Of a stretch of 64,000 bases of DNA, positions 40,740 through 51,500 are shown piece by piece. Position numbers and translations under genes: made by a program. Within the stretch, counting starts at the first letter, position 1. Every line of letters starts with the position of its first letter. The DNA lies in assembly GCF_037975245.1 (NCBI RefSeq), contig NC_092572.1:17242269-17306268 (forward strand), given 5' to 3'. Below the pieces are notes generated by a model that was not told the origin of the DNA, ran no database searches, and worked only from the letters and a program-made list of their open reading frames with translations. Source of the DNA: Apostichopus japonicus. Its lineage: Eukaryota; Echinodermata; Holothuroidea; Aspidochirotida; Stichopodidae.

Positions 40740-40982
40740 GTCTCAACTATGAAGTGTGGCCTATTGCCGATCAGTCAAGATGCCTTGATTTGTGGTGAGA
40801 TCTCTATACTATGACTACACGGAGATCGTGGTCGAGGAGGAACAGAAGGATCAAATCATCAGGGCCCCTGGACCCAAAAACAAGATCCTATTCTTGCGTA
40901 ACCATGTATCGTCTGCTGTGGTGGGTCCATAGAGGAGGCGTACTTCCTAGCCCTCAACTGTGTAGCAGCATGTGAGATACAG
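40740..40982 (+). pseudogene. Adducin exon (end of aldolase-like head domain), frame damaged
   Basis: A 243-bp block sits between CTTGACAG and GTAAAG. It starts VSTMKCGLLPISQDAL and continues CGEIS, YYDYTEIVVEEE, PKNKILFLRNH, SIEEAYFLALN and VAACEIQ. This is the last part of the class-II-aldolase-like head of adducin, the actin-capping and spectrin-recruiting membrane-skeleton protein. One extra base after CGEIS and one missing base after FLRNH shift the middle third, giving in-frame TGA and TAA codons, while both ends and the total length (81 codons) stay in phase. This is either a mutated copy or two assembly indels. Both splice sites look good, and the following exon joins in phase 0. Confidence 0.85.
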
Positions 40983-42214
40983 GTAAAGAATTAGCTGGAC
41001 TTGGTCCAACGTGGTCGGATTGCTTGTACAACTTAGCAGTGTGAGGCCAAATGTTTTCTGGTTATGTTACAGTTTGTTTTATTCTCCTCCATTTCAGAAT
41101 ATTTTGGAGACCTGTGAAAGTTACAGAGTTTTCCTTTTTTAAGCTGTTTTTTAAAGAGCCGGGAATGGGTTAAGGGGGGGGGGGAGGGGGTTAGGGTTGA
41201 AAATGGACAAGATTAGTCAACTCGAAACACAAAGTAAATGGTATGGGTTGAGTTAATTCTTTGTTATGACCCTCTCCTCTGAGAAAAGTTATCTGAAATT
41301 TTCAAACTGTTTCCAAACAATATAATCAATTTGGAATTTTCATTGTCTTGGGAATGATTGTATCTCCTAGCCTACACGGAACTTGATTTTGCCATTAGCA
41401 TAGTCTACTTCTGTATCAATATGTAGTCATTACACTCTCCTCAACTCTCTCCACCCCCGAAGATTCCGCTTCTGTACAAACTCTTGTTTGCTATTTCCTG
41501 AGTCAAACTAGGCTCTGAGTAACAGCAGAAAGCCACCCGCAATAGCAAAGCCTGCTCCATGAAATGAAAAGAAAGTAACAGCGGTTGAAAAAGTATGTTT
41601 GACTGGAATAATTGCTAGTCTTGATGCGACTTGCCGACTCCAAATCGGATTTATGGATTTGGATTAAGGCATAGTAGGGGATGTTTGCTTTCTAACATGT
41701 ATGTGCACTATAATGTTGACATTCAGCGATAAAGTTCCCATAATATTCTTTTTGATGTCTGACCCCAAGGGCAAGGTTACCCACCTGGGAGATGTGTGTC
41801 ATTATTGACCTTGGAAACCAGGGTCTTTTGGCTAATGTAAATCCTTAGAAAAGCTACCAGTTGAAACTGTGGGAAAAATTTCCCTTAGAGATCATTCATG
41901 AAAGTCATAATTGAGTTTTCTATTTGTATGTCTTGAAGGTTCAGCAACCCACTTTACTAGTGGGTTAGGATTTCAAGTGGTGGGGGAAGTGGGGGGTGTT
42001 GATGGGCAGGAATGGGAGTACTTGGTCCTCTCTTCTACCTGCAGCATCAAGAGTTGGTTGTCTGGGTTTTGTCAACCTACAATTTTATCAATCGGTGTGT
42101 GTGTGGGTCTTTTTGTCGAGTCTGGGTAACAAACAATGGTCGTTACAAAGCGGATTATCTGCTTTCTAATAAAGTTACCCTTACCTAACACGAATATAGT
42201 CGATAAGTATTCAA
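40983..42214. other. Adducin intron, first part
   Basis: Non-coding. It contains a G-rich run (about 41175-41190) and no recognised element. Confidence 0.5.
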
Positions 42215-42612
42215 AAAGTATTCAAAGATTTCCTTAGTATTCAGAAAATTTACCATATAACACACAGTACAAAATAAGTATTCCAATACTAATACGAATA
42301 ACTATAAGCCTTCGTCAGAGCCAAAATATGTAAATGAGTGAAGTATTCGAATACCTGTTAGGTATTCAAATAGGTATTCAAATAGGTATTCAAATAGGTA
42401 TTCGAATAGGTATTCGAGTAGATTTGGAATAGCTATCTGAATACTTAGCTCATTTACATATAAGTATTTGCTAATTTAAATAATTCGGCTCTGATGAATA
42501 CTTATAGTTACTCGAATACTTAGGCTAGTATTCAAATACTTGTATGCTAATTAGTTATTTATGAAGGCTTAACAGGTTCTGAATACTTACTCGAATACTT
42601 ATTGAAGACTTG
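42215..42612. mobile_element. Long imperfect palindrome rich in AGTATTC words (possible foldback MITE)
   Basis: Left arm words (AGTATTCCAATACTAATACG, ATAACTATAAG, CAGAGCC, GTAAATGAG, AAGTATTCGAATAC) recur in inverse order and orientation in the right arm (about 42440-42535). A 12-bp tandem repeat AGGTATTCAAAT (about 42357-42420, five copies) lies between. AGTATTC/GAATACT words fill both arms and the outer parts. There is no ORF. It is a candidate non-autonomous transposon or hairpin-forming repeat within an adducin intron; its outer borders are uncertain. Confidence 0.6.
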
Positions 42613-43641
42613 TATGCTAATCAGTTCCAAGTAAGGAGAGTTAGGAATTTGGCCAGCTTGTTGTCCTAGTTATTGATTAAAACTCTCCAAACAAATAATG
42701 AGAATAACCAGAATTCTGAACTCTCCTTTTTTATTCAACAACTATAAAATTACAAAACAAAACAAAACAAAAAGAAAATACAGCTTCTTCAATGTCATGT
42801 ATCTTGGAGCATTCGTGCACTTGTATGCAAACCGTTTGTTCATCTCTTGTGGCTGTGGCTCTGTCCACTGGTTTCTGCCACACATACTGTGAATGTACTC
42901 TGAACATAAAACAAATAGAAATAATTAATAATGATAGGGCACAAATATACATTGGCACAATAACCACCCACCAGAAACGGAAAATATAATATATAATATT
43001 CAGTGCATAATACAGGGACGTCGCAACGCGGGGGAGAGATGGGTGGCTTTAGACCCCACTTTTTTTGCAAGCAAGCATGTTTACACATGTCTTACAACAT
43101 GTCACAAACTTTATATATAACTTTACTAGCCCTCCCCCCCCTGTAATAATTATTAAAATGATGAAAAATTTGGCTCCTTGCATATAACCACATATGAAAA
43201 ACAGAAATGTAATCACATTAAACCCTGCATGCCCAACACTTAAATGTTTTGCATTTTTAAAACGCTATTTCAATGGTAAGTAAAATCTCTGTAGTACGGT
43301 AAGAGAAACGTCAGATTTGAACGTGAAGTTTGACTAGGTAAAACTAGGAAAATCCAAGTACTGAATGTCCAAATAATTACCAAACATAGGCATTGCCCCA
43401 TGCACCCATAAGAATAAGCTTAACTGTAGTAACCCTATAAGTTTAGGCCTAAACAAGAAATATACTACACATGTAGCCTTGTCTTATTTTAATTTGATTA
43501 TTAATTTGATTAACTGCAAATATGCTGTTTATCGTGGCACAAGACAGGAGAAAATTAGAAGTTGAACTTGGTTATTGTGCCACTGTCAGAAAGTTTCAAA
43601 TGATTACACATAGAAATGAAACAGAAAAAAGGTCAACATAC
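42613..43641. other. Intronic stretch without a recognised feature
   Basis: AT-rich, with a C-run near 43131. No supported exon. Confidence 0.45.
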
Positions 43642-43861
43642 CACTTATTTTGATGATTTTTCTAGAATACGGCCCCTTTCCTCTCCACTTTATCAAGCAG
43701 ACTGCATTTTCAGTTGCATTTTCTTTGTCCATCACCGACTCTGAACTAACTTGTTGATCTTTCATCCAATAAATAACACATTTTTGAGGCTTGGTCTTCT
43801 TCGATGGGTCAACAATATTTTCCATATTCTTGGATAACTGCAGCAAGTTCTGAACATTCAT
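43642..43861 (-). CDS. Candidate first coding exon of an unrecognised gene, antisense in the adducin intron
   Basis: The minus-strand ATG at 43861 opens MNVQNLLQLSKNMENIVDPS, then KCVIYWMKDQQVS, then AVCLIKWRGKGPYSRKIIKI. The frame runs to a good donor (AAGTG|GTATGT, exon end 43642). The pattern CVIYW-D---V ... V-WRG--Y-AKI-KISG resembles the N-terminal region of a family of invertebrate proteins often carrying a BEN domain. This is memory-based and weak. I found no second exon downstream on the minus strand, so it may be an orphan or retained fragment. Confidence 0.35.
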
Positions 43862-45095
43862 TATTGGATATTTAGGCCTAGGCCTATCGCTGTGGGATAA
43901 AATTTATTTTCTTCCAAGTTTCAGCCTAATGTTAATAAAGTTCAGTCAGGCTGCAAGGACTGGAAAAAATTTAGTCCGACTCAAAAACTGAAACATTTAT
44001 TTCTGCTAACTCAAATTCAATCTGCTAATAAAAGTTGAATAACATTCAAGAGGAATAAATATCTATTCAAAAGGGAGTATTAAGCACAGATTACTAAAAC
44101 AGTAAGTCTGTGAATATGATCGATGAGATTTTGGAAAGGCTTTCAGTTTTCAATCCTCCGCGGTATATTCAAATACTGCCTGTGCACTTCACCTTGGCCA
44201 GAAAGCGTATTATAAATACTAATGTGATGACACTAACATCATGAAAGGAAAGCTGGGATGCTCCTGAGGGTCTTTGTAAGTTTGATGAGCTCAGCTTGTG
44301 CCCGCAGGCGTCCACAGGATTCTGTATCAAATCGTTTGGAGAAGAGGCTTATAAACACAAACTTCCGTTTTCCTGATAGTGTTACAATGCTTCTATTGTA
44401 CCTCATACATATTGTACATAATGCTTTTGCCTATTTGCTATCAAGGTGCCTTGCAGAATCCAGGCATTGGTTATATCCACCATAGAGAAGTTGACATCTT
44501 TTTGTTCATTAAAGAGCAAATTATCAAATAGCCAAGTTTGGTCCAGTTTTGTTGACAGACAAATTTTTGTTGTTGGATAGGAACAAATGAAGTATTATTG
44601 CCCAGACAGACAGTTGCTCAAATATTTGCCTGTTGAAGGAGAAGTGCATTTCTGTGTTTGTTCTGTAATGGCAGTATTTAGCTCTTTTGTCCCTTGACAG
44701 AGAGATGGAAGACAAAATGCTTCAATTGAGAAGGATTCAAAGGTTTCATCAAAAGGACGAAAGTTCAAACCGGATTTAAGCTAAAAACGACTCTTTAGTG
44801 GGTCTTGTATTTTTGAAGCATGAACGCCAAACGGATGGTTTCTTCGGCAAATCATGTACGATGTTGTCGTCCTCTTATATGAAATTGTTGAGTTTCATTC
44901 CTCGGATGGCATATACAAGATGACAAATATAAGAATCTCCTTAGTAGTGTTAGGACCAGCAGAGCAAAGTCAGCGACGAGAAACGACAAAGGAGGAATAA
45001 GAGAGATTAAAAGAGTCGCTCGTAAGACTTGTGTTCGATAATGTAACAACAAACTGCATTCAAACGCTTTACCGTATGCTAATTATTCGTGACAG
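43862..45095. other. Adducin intron, no recognised element
   Basis: I see no supported exon here. ORFs of up to 75 codons are present but lack family motifs and splice context. Confidence 0.45.
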
Positions 45096-45260
45096 ATACA
45101 TGCCGTAGGCCTGGATAATGTCAACCACCTACCGGATGAAGTCAGAGACAAGGTCGGCGAAGGGACTGCCAAGGACGCAGGTGGGGTCAGTGAGACAGGA
45201 CACAAACTGAAGGTCGGTGAACTGGAGTTCGAAGCCATGATGAGACATTTGGACAATATG
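45096..45260 (+). CDS. Adducin exon (head-neck junction)
   Basis: A 165-bp (55-codon) exon between GTGACAG and GTAAGA, phase 0 at both ends. It begins IHAVGLDNVNHLPDEVRDKV, fitting the stretch just after AACEIQ in adducins, and ends in the highly conserved KVGELEFEAMMRHLDNM (adducin GEHEFEALMRMLDN). GC-rich codon use contrasts with the AT-rich flanks, as expected for a constrained exon. The sequence in between is variable and Gly/Glu-rich. It belongs with 46079-46372, whose first residues complete the LDN-GYxTG motif. Confidence 0.92.
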
Positions 45261-45628
45261 GTAAGATTTCAAAATGCAAAAATTCCAACTCACTTGGCCT
45301 GCAACGTCTGTGCAGCAGACCAACTAGCCTTATTTGCATTTAAAGACCTGGGCAGACATAGCAAGCATTCACTATGCTAATTGCCAACCGATGGCGTCGC
45401 TAGTTAACGTATGAGGTTATTGATCATATGTGTACCAAGCTAATACGCTTAATTAAGTGAGATAATTCAGTGAGAAGTGAGTTGTAGGAAGTCAGTGTGG
45501 ATAAGCAGGTAGCTTCGTTCAGTCAAAGTAAACAGCTGTGACGTATCAGGATGGTTGGATACACCATTTGATTTGATTTGTGTCTTACTTCAAACTCTAA
45601 TTGTTACAGCTTGATACTCTCATAGATT

Positions 45629-45664
<36 letters not shown>

Positions 45665-46078
45665 TTGGCAAGCTCTTGACTTAATAATCAGAATGGTTTC
45701 ATACGCTATTGAACATAATCCAAACTTTATCGGTTTGGGGAACTTCATGAAGCTCCCTACAAGTGATCTGTCGCACACCCCACCCATTTTGAAAATATTT
45801 TCAAGATCACCTGCATCCAAAATTGTGCAGTATTTCATGGAAATGGCATAGAAATGGAATGTTCCAATTAGTTTGTCCTGAACGCACCAAAGACAGCGAA
45901 TGTGTGCGATTTTCAAAGAGATACTTGTGGAAGACTTGATATGTAATCATTTCATAAGTAAAACATCAAAGAAGACAAAGATGGAGGAATGTTGTGCTGC
46001 TGATGTTAGATGTAAGAGTGACTTAGATCTGCAACCAGCACAAAAATTTGATCACAGGAACTTTTTAATTTGTTACAG
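45261..46078. other. Adducin intron
   Basis: Contains the (AT)n above and a CATTTGATTTGATTTG word at about 45568 that recalls the LINE tails of this window, but with no LINE body beside it. It ends in TTTGTTACAG. Confidence 0.6.
45630..45661. repeat. (AT)n microsatellite
   Basis: About 32 bp of pure AT dinucleotides in the adducin intron between the 45096 and 46079 exons. Confidence 0.95.
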
Positions 46079-46372
46079 GGTTACATAACAGGCAACGTGT
46101 ACAGCCAGCCGTTTGTGAGATACGAACTGAAGCCCAAGAGCGACGTCGCCTACCCAGCAGCCTCCACCAACTTCATCTACATCTACGACAACGAATTTGA
46201 GAAGAGCAGATACAAGTCACCGATCAAGATGTTGAACAGGAGGCAGGCAGAGGAGAAGACGAAATGGCTGAACACGCCAAACACATACTCCAAGGTGGAG
46301 GTAGCTCAAAAGTACGCCAACTGGGGAGAGAAAGGGGAAGACGAGGGCTATACAAGACAAAGATACACCTGA
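46079..46372 (+). CDS. Adducin exon (neck region) ending in an in-frame stop
   Basis: Follows TTTGTTACAG. It reads GYITGNVYSQPFVRYELKPK, then VAYPAASTNFIY, then EEKTKWLNTPNTYSKVEVAQ, matching the adducin neck motifs GYRTGYxYRHPF and EKTRWLNTPNTY. It ends YTRQRYT and TGA at 46370-46372, immediately before GTAGTA. In typical adducins the reading continues here into the W-VK...SG-P-IENPNQF part, and this window does hold that exon at 47545. The TGA could therefore end a short isoform, be a point mutation, or be a sequence error near the donor. The neck mediates oligomerisation and spectrin-actin contacts in the family. Confidence 0.9.
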   Translation, partial: GYITGNVYSQPFVRYELKPKSDVAYPAASTNFIYIYDNEFEKSRYKSPIKMLNRRQAEEKTKWLNTPNTYSKVEVAQKYANWGEKGEDEGYTRQRYT

Positions 46373-46747
46373 GTAGTAGTGACATGTTATTGGTGGTAGG
46401 CACATCATCCGTTTGACAGAATCACCCGACACAATCCTTAATTTTGGGCAATTTGGGGACTTTGACAATTCAAGACATCGAAGAGGCACTTGCCAAGGTG
46501 ATGAAAATGTTTTGATTTTAGCACTTTCCAGAAACAAAAAAATCTAAATCTAAAATGTCCTACAGATGGAATTATCAGAAGTTAGTCATCCTTTGTTTGT
46601 TTGCTATTTATTTAGCAAATGTTTGATCTTTCAGAGGGAGAACAGGGATAGAAGGGTTGTTGGGGGGAGGGGGAAGCGGGATTGTCACCATTCTGGACAA
46701 TGTGATCCGGGGCGGTGATTTGTTTCAAATATTGATGGGGTACATTT

Positions 46748-47456
46748 GCTTGGGTGCAGGCGCGTAGCAACTTTCTTCCCTCAAATTGTTCTCGCGCTTT
46801 GTGATATTTTGTATATTACTATCTAAGCGGAGCGCCACCATCGGTTGGCACGCAGCGTACAAGAAAATTTCTGGTTTTGATAGCCCCCAGATCACCGAAA
46901 ATGGCACTTCTCAGGCTTGAAAATGACAAACCAGATGAACACTTTTGCCTGAGAACCAAGTTTTTTCCAAATAGTATTTTTTTTTCATCCATTACCTATT
47001 TTAAGATTGACACCAGTCACACGTCATGTTGGACCTCATTGCATCTCCTGTGGATCATTGCTTTTGTAGGTAATACTACGTAACGGCCCACAATACCCGT
47101 CAGCCCCACTTTTCGAGGTTTTAAAGCCCATTATTTGTTCAGAATTTGAATAAACAAATTCATTTCAAACATGCCCATAATGTTGCACAAAATATCATCT
47201 ATGGACAACCAATATAGAAAAAAAACCTTCAACCCCTCACAGACCGGTCAAAATTGCACAAGTAGAGGGAAGTATTATGAAGAATGTTGGTCAGGGAATT
47301 TTCGAAAATTCAGACACAGTTAATTTATTGGTGAACAAATATTAAAACCTCTTATAAACAGCTACTATAAAACTTCAATATCATAAAAAAATATACAAAA
47401 AAAAAAATCGAGGGGGGGGGCGGTCTCCCCCTTCGCCCCCTGGCTACGCTCCTGCG
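46748..47456. mobile_element. Probable degenerate transposon in the adducin intron
   Basis: The left edge has GTGCAGGCGCGTAGCAAC. The right edge, reverse-complemented, begins CCGCAGGAGCGTAGCCAGGG, a weakly inverted pair of about 18 bp. Inside, 46821-46920 (ATCTAAGCGGAGCGCCACCA...GTACAAGAAAATTT) is shared with 53865-53965. No ORF has transposase motifs. The right part has A-runs and a G-run (47393-47420). Borders and class are uncertain. Confidence 0.45.
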
Positions 47457-47544
47457 GTTAGAAATCTTGTAGGAAACATGCCAAATGGAAACCCAGTGAT
47501 TATGCGTCATCCACAACTCTTCTCTCTGGTTACATTTTTCACAG

Positions 47545-47646
47545 TGGGTAGGTGACAAGGACCCCAATAGTGGTGATGCAGTCGCTATCACCGATCCACA
47601 ACAGTTTGCAAGACAGGGACAAGATCATAAGGAGTACAAGAAGAAG
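47545..47646 (+). CDS. Adducin exon (neck-tail junction)
   Basis: A 102-bp exon between TTTTTCACAG and GTTTAA, phase 0. It reads WVGDKDPNSGDAVAITDP then QQFARQGQDHKEYKKK. It corresponds to the W-K-D---SSG-P--I-NPNQFVP--T-P-EV--- segment of adducins. Reading beyond the donor gives a stop at once (GTT TAA), so the exon must either splice or end there. Its junction with the next exon (KKK then IRQERFGD) restores the conserved KIRxQ motif. Confidence 0.85.
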
Positions 47647-48492
47647 GTTTAAACTGTACGTTGATGACGTTATACACTGTTATTTCTAATTGATTGTTTT
47701 ATTATTGTTATTTGTCACCACTTTCTCCTTCCTCTCACTTCTTTCCCATTTTTTCGCCTTTCCCCTAATTCGGTCTTCCGAGGAGTGAATGATGTATCTG
47801 GTATGTTATAGAAAAAGTGGTAAAAAGATAATGTAAAAGTGTATCAGTGGGTGTTGCCCTGGATTCGTTGAAGCGGACTCCCCACGTAGGTAGGGTTCTC
47901 CCCTTGTAGGGAGCGGACTCCCCATTTAGGGAACCATTTCCACATGTAGGGAGGGTTCACCCAAGAAAGTTTTTTAAGTTGTGCTATTTACTACTTTTGT
48001 ATTTTTATGGTAGGTTGAAGCGGATGGGTGTACATTTCCTCACGCCCCCGACCCCCTTCCCACCCAGGATCATTTTACACACAGCAGACCCTTAGCAAGC
48101 CTCAAAAATTTGCTGTGAGAACTTTAAACATTCTTAAATCTCTCCTCCTTAGTATCACTATTCAATGTCCTCTTAGTGTTATGTTATGTGTCTTCTTATT
48201 GCTATGTTATGTGTTCTGTCATTCTGACATCTTTGATAGATGTCCCAAAGAGTGTCTGCCGGTGAAGTTTCCGTAACCATATTACCCAGAAATGAAAAAT
48301 TGATGAGGTCACACCTGCATCCAACAGAACGAGGCATTTAGCACTCATGCCACATGCTCCTTGCAGCTGGTGCCAGGACCGCGGTGGCAAAAGGCATGAA
48401 TTTTTAATGCCTCATCCTTAATGGCAGAGAGACTATGAATAGAAGTGTTATAATGTTACCAACGAGGATGTTGTCTACTCTTTGAATTTCAG
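47647..48492. other. Adducin intron with a short degenerate repeat
   Basis: At 47868-47962, GCGGACTCCCCA / GTAGGGAGGGTTC-like words recur about three times. Otherwise non-coding. Confidence 0.5.
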
Positions 48493-48585
48493 ATTAGGCA
48501 AGAGCGTTTTGGGGATAAGACGCACCCTGGACCCATCTCTGAAGTTCTGGCAGGTATAACTTATGGAGATGCTTGCAGAACACAG
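48493..48585 (+). CDS. Adducin exon (tail start, GPxSxxLAG motif)
   Basis: A 93-bp exon between TTTCAG and GTGCGT. It reads IRQERFGDKTHPGPISEVLA then GITYGDACRTQ, matching the adducin stretch KIREQ...AGPQSQLLAS. Phase 0 at both ends. Later tail exons, including the basic MARCKS-like C-terminus that binds calmodulin and is phosphorylated by PKC in adducins, were not found up to the window end, nor were the first head exons upstream. Confidence 0.85.
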
Positions 48586-51500
48586 GTGCGTTGGAATTTT
48601 CCTTGTCTCTGGCCCCCTCTACCTTCCATTCTTCTCCCCACCCCCTCTGCATTTATCTATTAAGTCCACATTCTTAAAGGATATCTCTTGTTTTAGATAA
48701 TGAAGAGCAGAGCCACCCACCTATTTCTGTTTATAGATTGTTTATGATTTGCATACTAGTATAAAGTATACGGACTAAGTTCGGTAGTATGTCAGCTGAT
48801 AAGGCTTTTTGTTTCATGGACAAGACCGTAATAAGTTGGTGTAGGGTTACACAGCAGTTGTACGGTTATGCTACTGTAGACAAGGACAGAATAAAGCGCC
48901 CTCGCTACCTGTTGTGTTCTAACGCGTCTCATTCCAGCACAACAGTGTCCTGTTTCATTTAAGCTTTTACACTGGTTCGAGAGTAAACCACCTGTATCAG
49001 CCCGATGACCCTCTAGTAATATTGTAAACATTGATCAAGATCTAATAATATGGTAAAGTTTGATCAAGGTACCAGTTTACTTAAGAATAGAAAGTCTTTT
49101 TTTTTCTGTCTGTAGTTAGGTAATAGCTTGGCTGGCCTATCCCCCAATCCCAACAATTATTTTTATGTTATTTGATTAAGCATTATCTTGACCGCACCTA
49201 CCAATGGGCTGCCAAAAACTTAAGTATCCTTGCTTAGAAAAATTGTAAAAATCTTCATCATTAATCCAAAACAAGCACTAAGTAATAGAAAGAGAGAAAA
49301 TAAAAGGGAGGGGGGGGGGGCAATTTTGTTTTATTAATGTGCCTGGTGTGACAGTCGTTAGGATACGATTCATGTGTACTTATTAAAGTGTGGTGAAAAT
49401 GACGGATGGTCTCGACATTCCTTCCGTTAGGTTCTATGTAAGTAATATCAGTGAATGTACCACAAGAAAGTACATGAGCTACGGGGAAAAGTTGAGATAT
49501 TAGCCACTCCCCCCTCCTCCCCCCACCCCACTCCACCCAGTAAAATGTGTGGGTAAATTGACACTGAAGCTAGTACTTGGACATGCCACTGGAGTCGCAC
49601 TTCATGTTAAAATCAATAGGTTGAACAAACTTCCATTGATAAGATCGAATTAATTGATCAATCTCAACTTACTAAAGCCAGCTTACTCGGAAACAAATAT
49701 CTCTCAGTTATGGCTTGTTTTGATATTCTTCATTAATGATTACACAAAGTGATTGGTTTTAAGTGTAGAAATCATGTCACCTTTTATGTAAGTCATAAAT
49801 CAATGCTTTGCTTTACTTTTGTTGGTGAACTCGGTTTGATCAGTGCTGTTCTACCCAACCTCTACCCCCACCTATCCCCACCCCCCAAATTGCAGTTGTT
49901 TTCGGATTGGTTTGACTAGACTCACATGTTTGAAAGACTTGCCTGCAGCTTTTGTTTACTTTTCAATTGAGTGTTTTGTTTTGAAATTATTTTTGAAGTG
50001 ATATTGTTTTCGTAAGCTTCACTTTCACCCTTTTTTTGCATGAAAAAATGTTTTTATGGTAATGTGTGTATCTTTGCTGAACATCAGAAAGAAAAAAAAT
50101 ACAAGCAGATAATTTCATAATGAAACTATAGTTTAGAGAATTAATACCCAGGAGATTCTCAAAGAATATTATTTTAGATTTGCCAGAATTTCTGAAAACA
50201 TCGGTTCTGATCCTGCCAGACTCTATGTTTATTGTTCAGTTAAAGTAGCATTCAGCTTGAAAAATCTCAATAAAAAACCAAACCATGTATTCCATATCAA
50301 ATACGAACATAATTGATGTTCAAATGATAGAAATTACACAAAGAGGAAGTTTTAAGCTCCGACTATGTCCATATTAGCTGTTAGCGTTAGTCTTTACCAT
50401 GTTTTTACTGTTTCTAGCTTTAGTGTTTGGCTAACAAACAGTTTAAAACCAAAAAAATGGGGAAAAAAGTGCTACTTTAATCTAAATTGCCTGCATGGAA
50501 TATAGCTCCACTTTTAGTCAAATTACAGTAGTGCATGTCACCTTTAAACCCTGTCTTTCTTCAATCTCCTTAAACTAGATCCCCCAAAATTGCTTGACTT
50601 TCTCTCCAAACTGGGATGTTCCCTCGACCAAAAAGAGGGGAGAAAGGAGAAACTGTTTTCTTTCTTAATTCAGCCATCTTTTTGGGCATTTGCTACAATG
50701 ATGTGATTTTGCTGTGACATTGTCACAACTTGTCACAACGTGTCACAAGTCTGTATTTACTCTGTCGTTGTCGTTGATGTTGTTGCAAGTTTTGGTTTTC
50801 CTTCCCCACTCGGTCGACCAGGATGCGCCACTGTCGGATTCTCGTGACGGTATGTAACCAGGCCAACAGGAATAGGAAATAAATTTAATAACAAACCAAG
50901 AACAATAGCGCATCTTGGGAATAAAAGCAACCGAAATATCATCATTTTGTCACGGTGGATTTATATTGCAGACTTGAGGTTTCCGTATTATCTATGAGGA
51001 CATTATTAGAACAAACATCAGTAGCAACTGAAGTTCTCTCTCACCCTGTTTACTTCATCCATTTTTATTTTTCTTGGTGGTGAAGGGTGATGGGTGTGGG
51101 GAAGTGGGGGGGGGTTAAATGCCACCCTGAATATTTAAAATATGCAAAATTCTTAAAACCACAGAAAGATCAAATGTAAGAGAGGATTAAGATGTCTTAC
51201 TTTACTTTTCATATAGCAGAAGGGACAGAGGTGATCAGGCTAATTAGCCATGTGAAGTTGCACCTCTTTGGGTGTGGGTTGGAGGGGGAGAAATACACCA
51301 AGGGTTTCGTACAGAAATATTGCATAATATTGCCTTCACCTGGTGGTAATTAGAATCGAATGAAAAGTGTAGTACGTTAAATGCTACTTCACAAAATTGA
51401 TTGATGTTTTAGCTTTCAATTCAGGCTTCGTCTCTGAAATGCTCTCTCAACCGATTCTCCATTCAGTCAAAAGGACATCTGGATTCAACTTTAAGTCTCT

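Noticed and set aside
45560-45600. LINE insertion judged from a TTTGATTTGATTTG tail word
   Set aside because: No LINE 3'UTR or coding end lies beside it.
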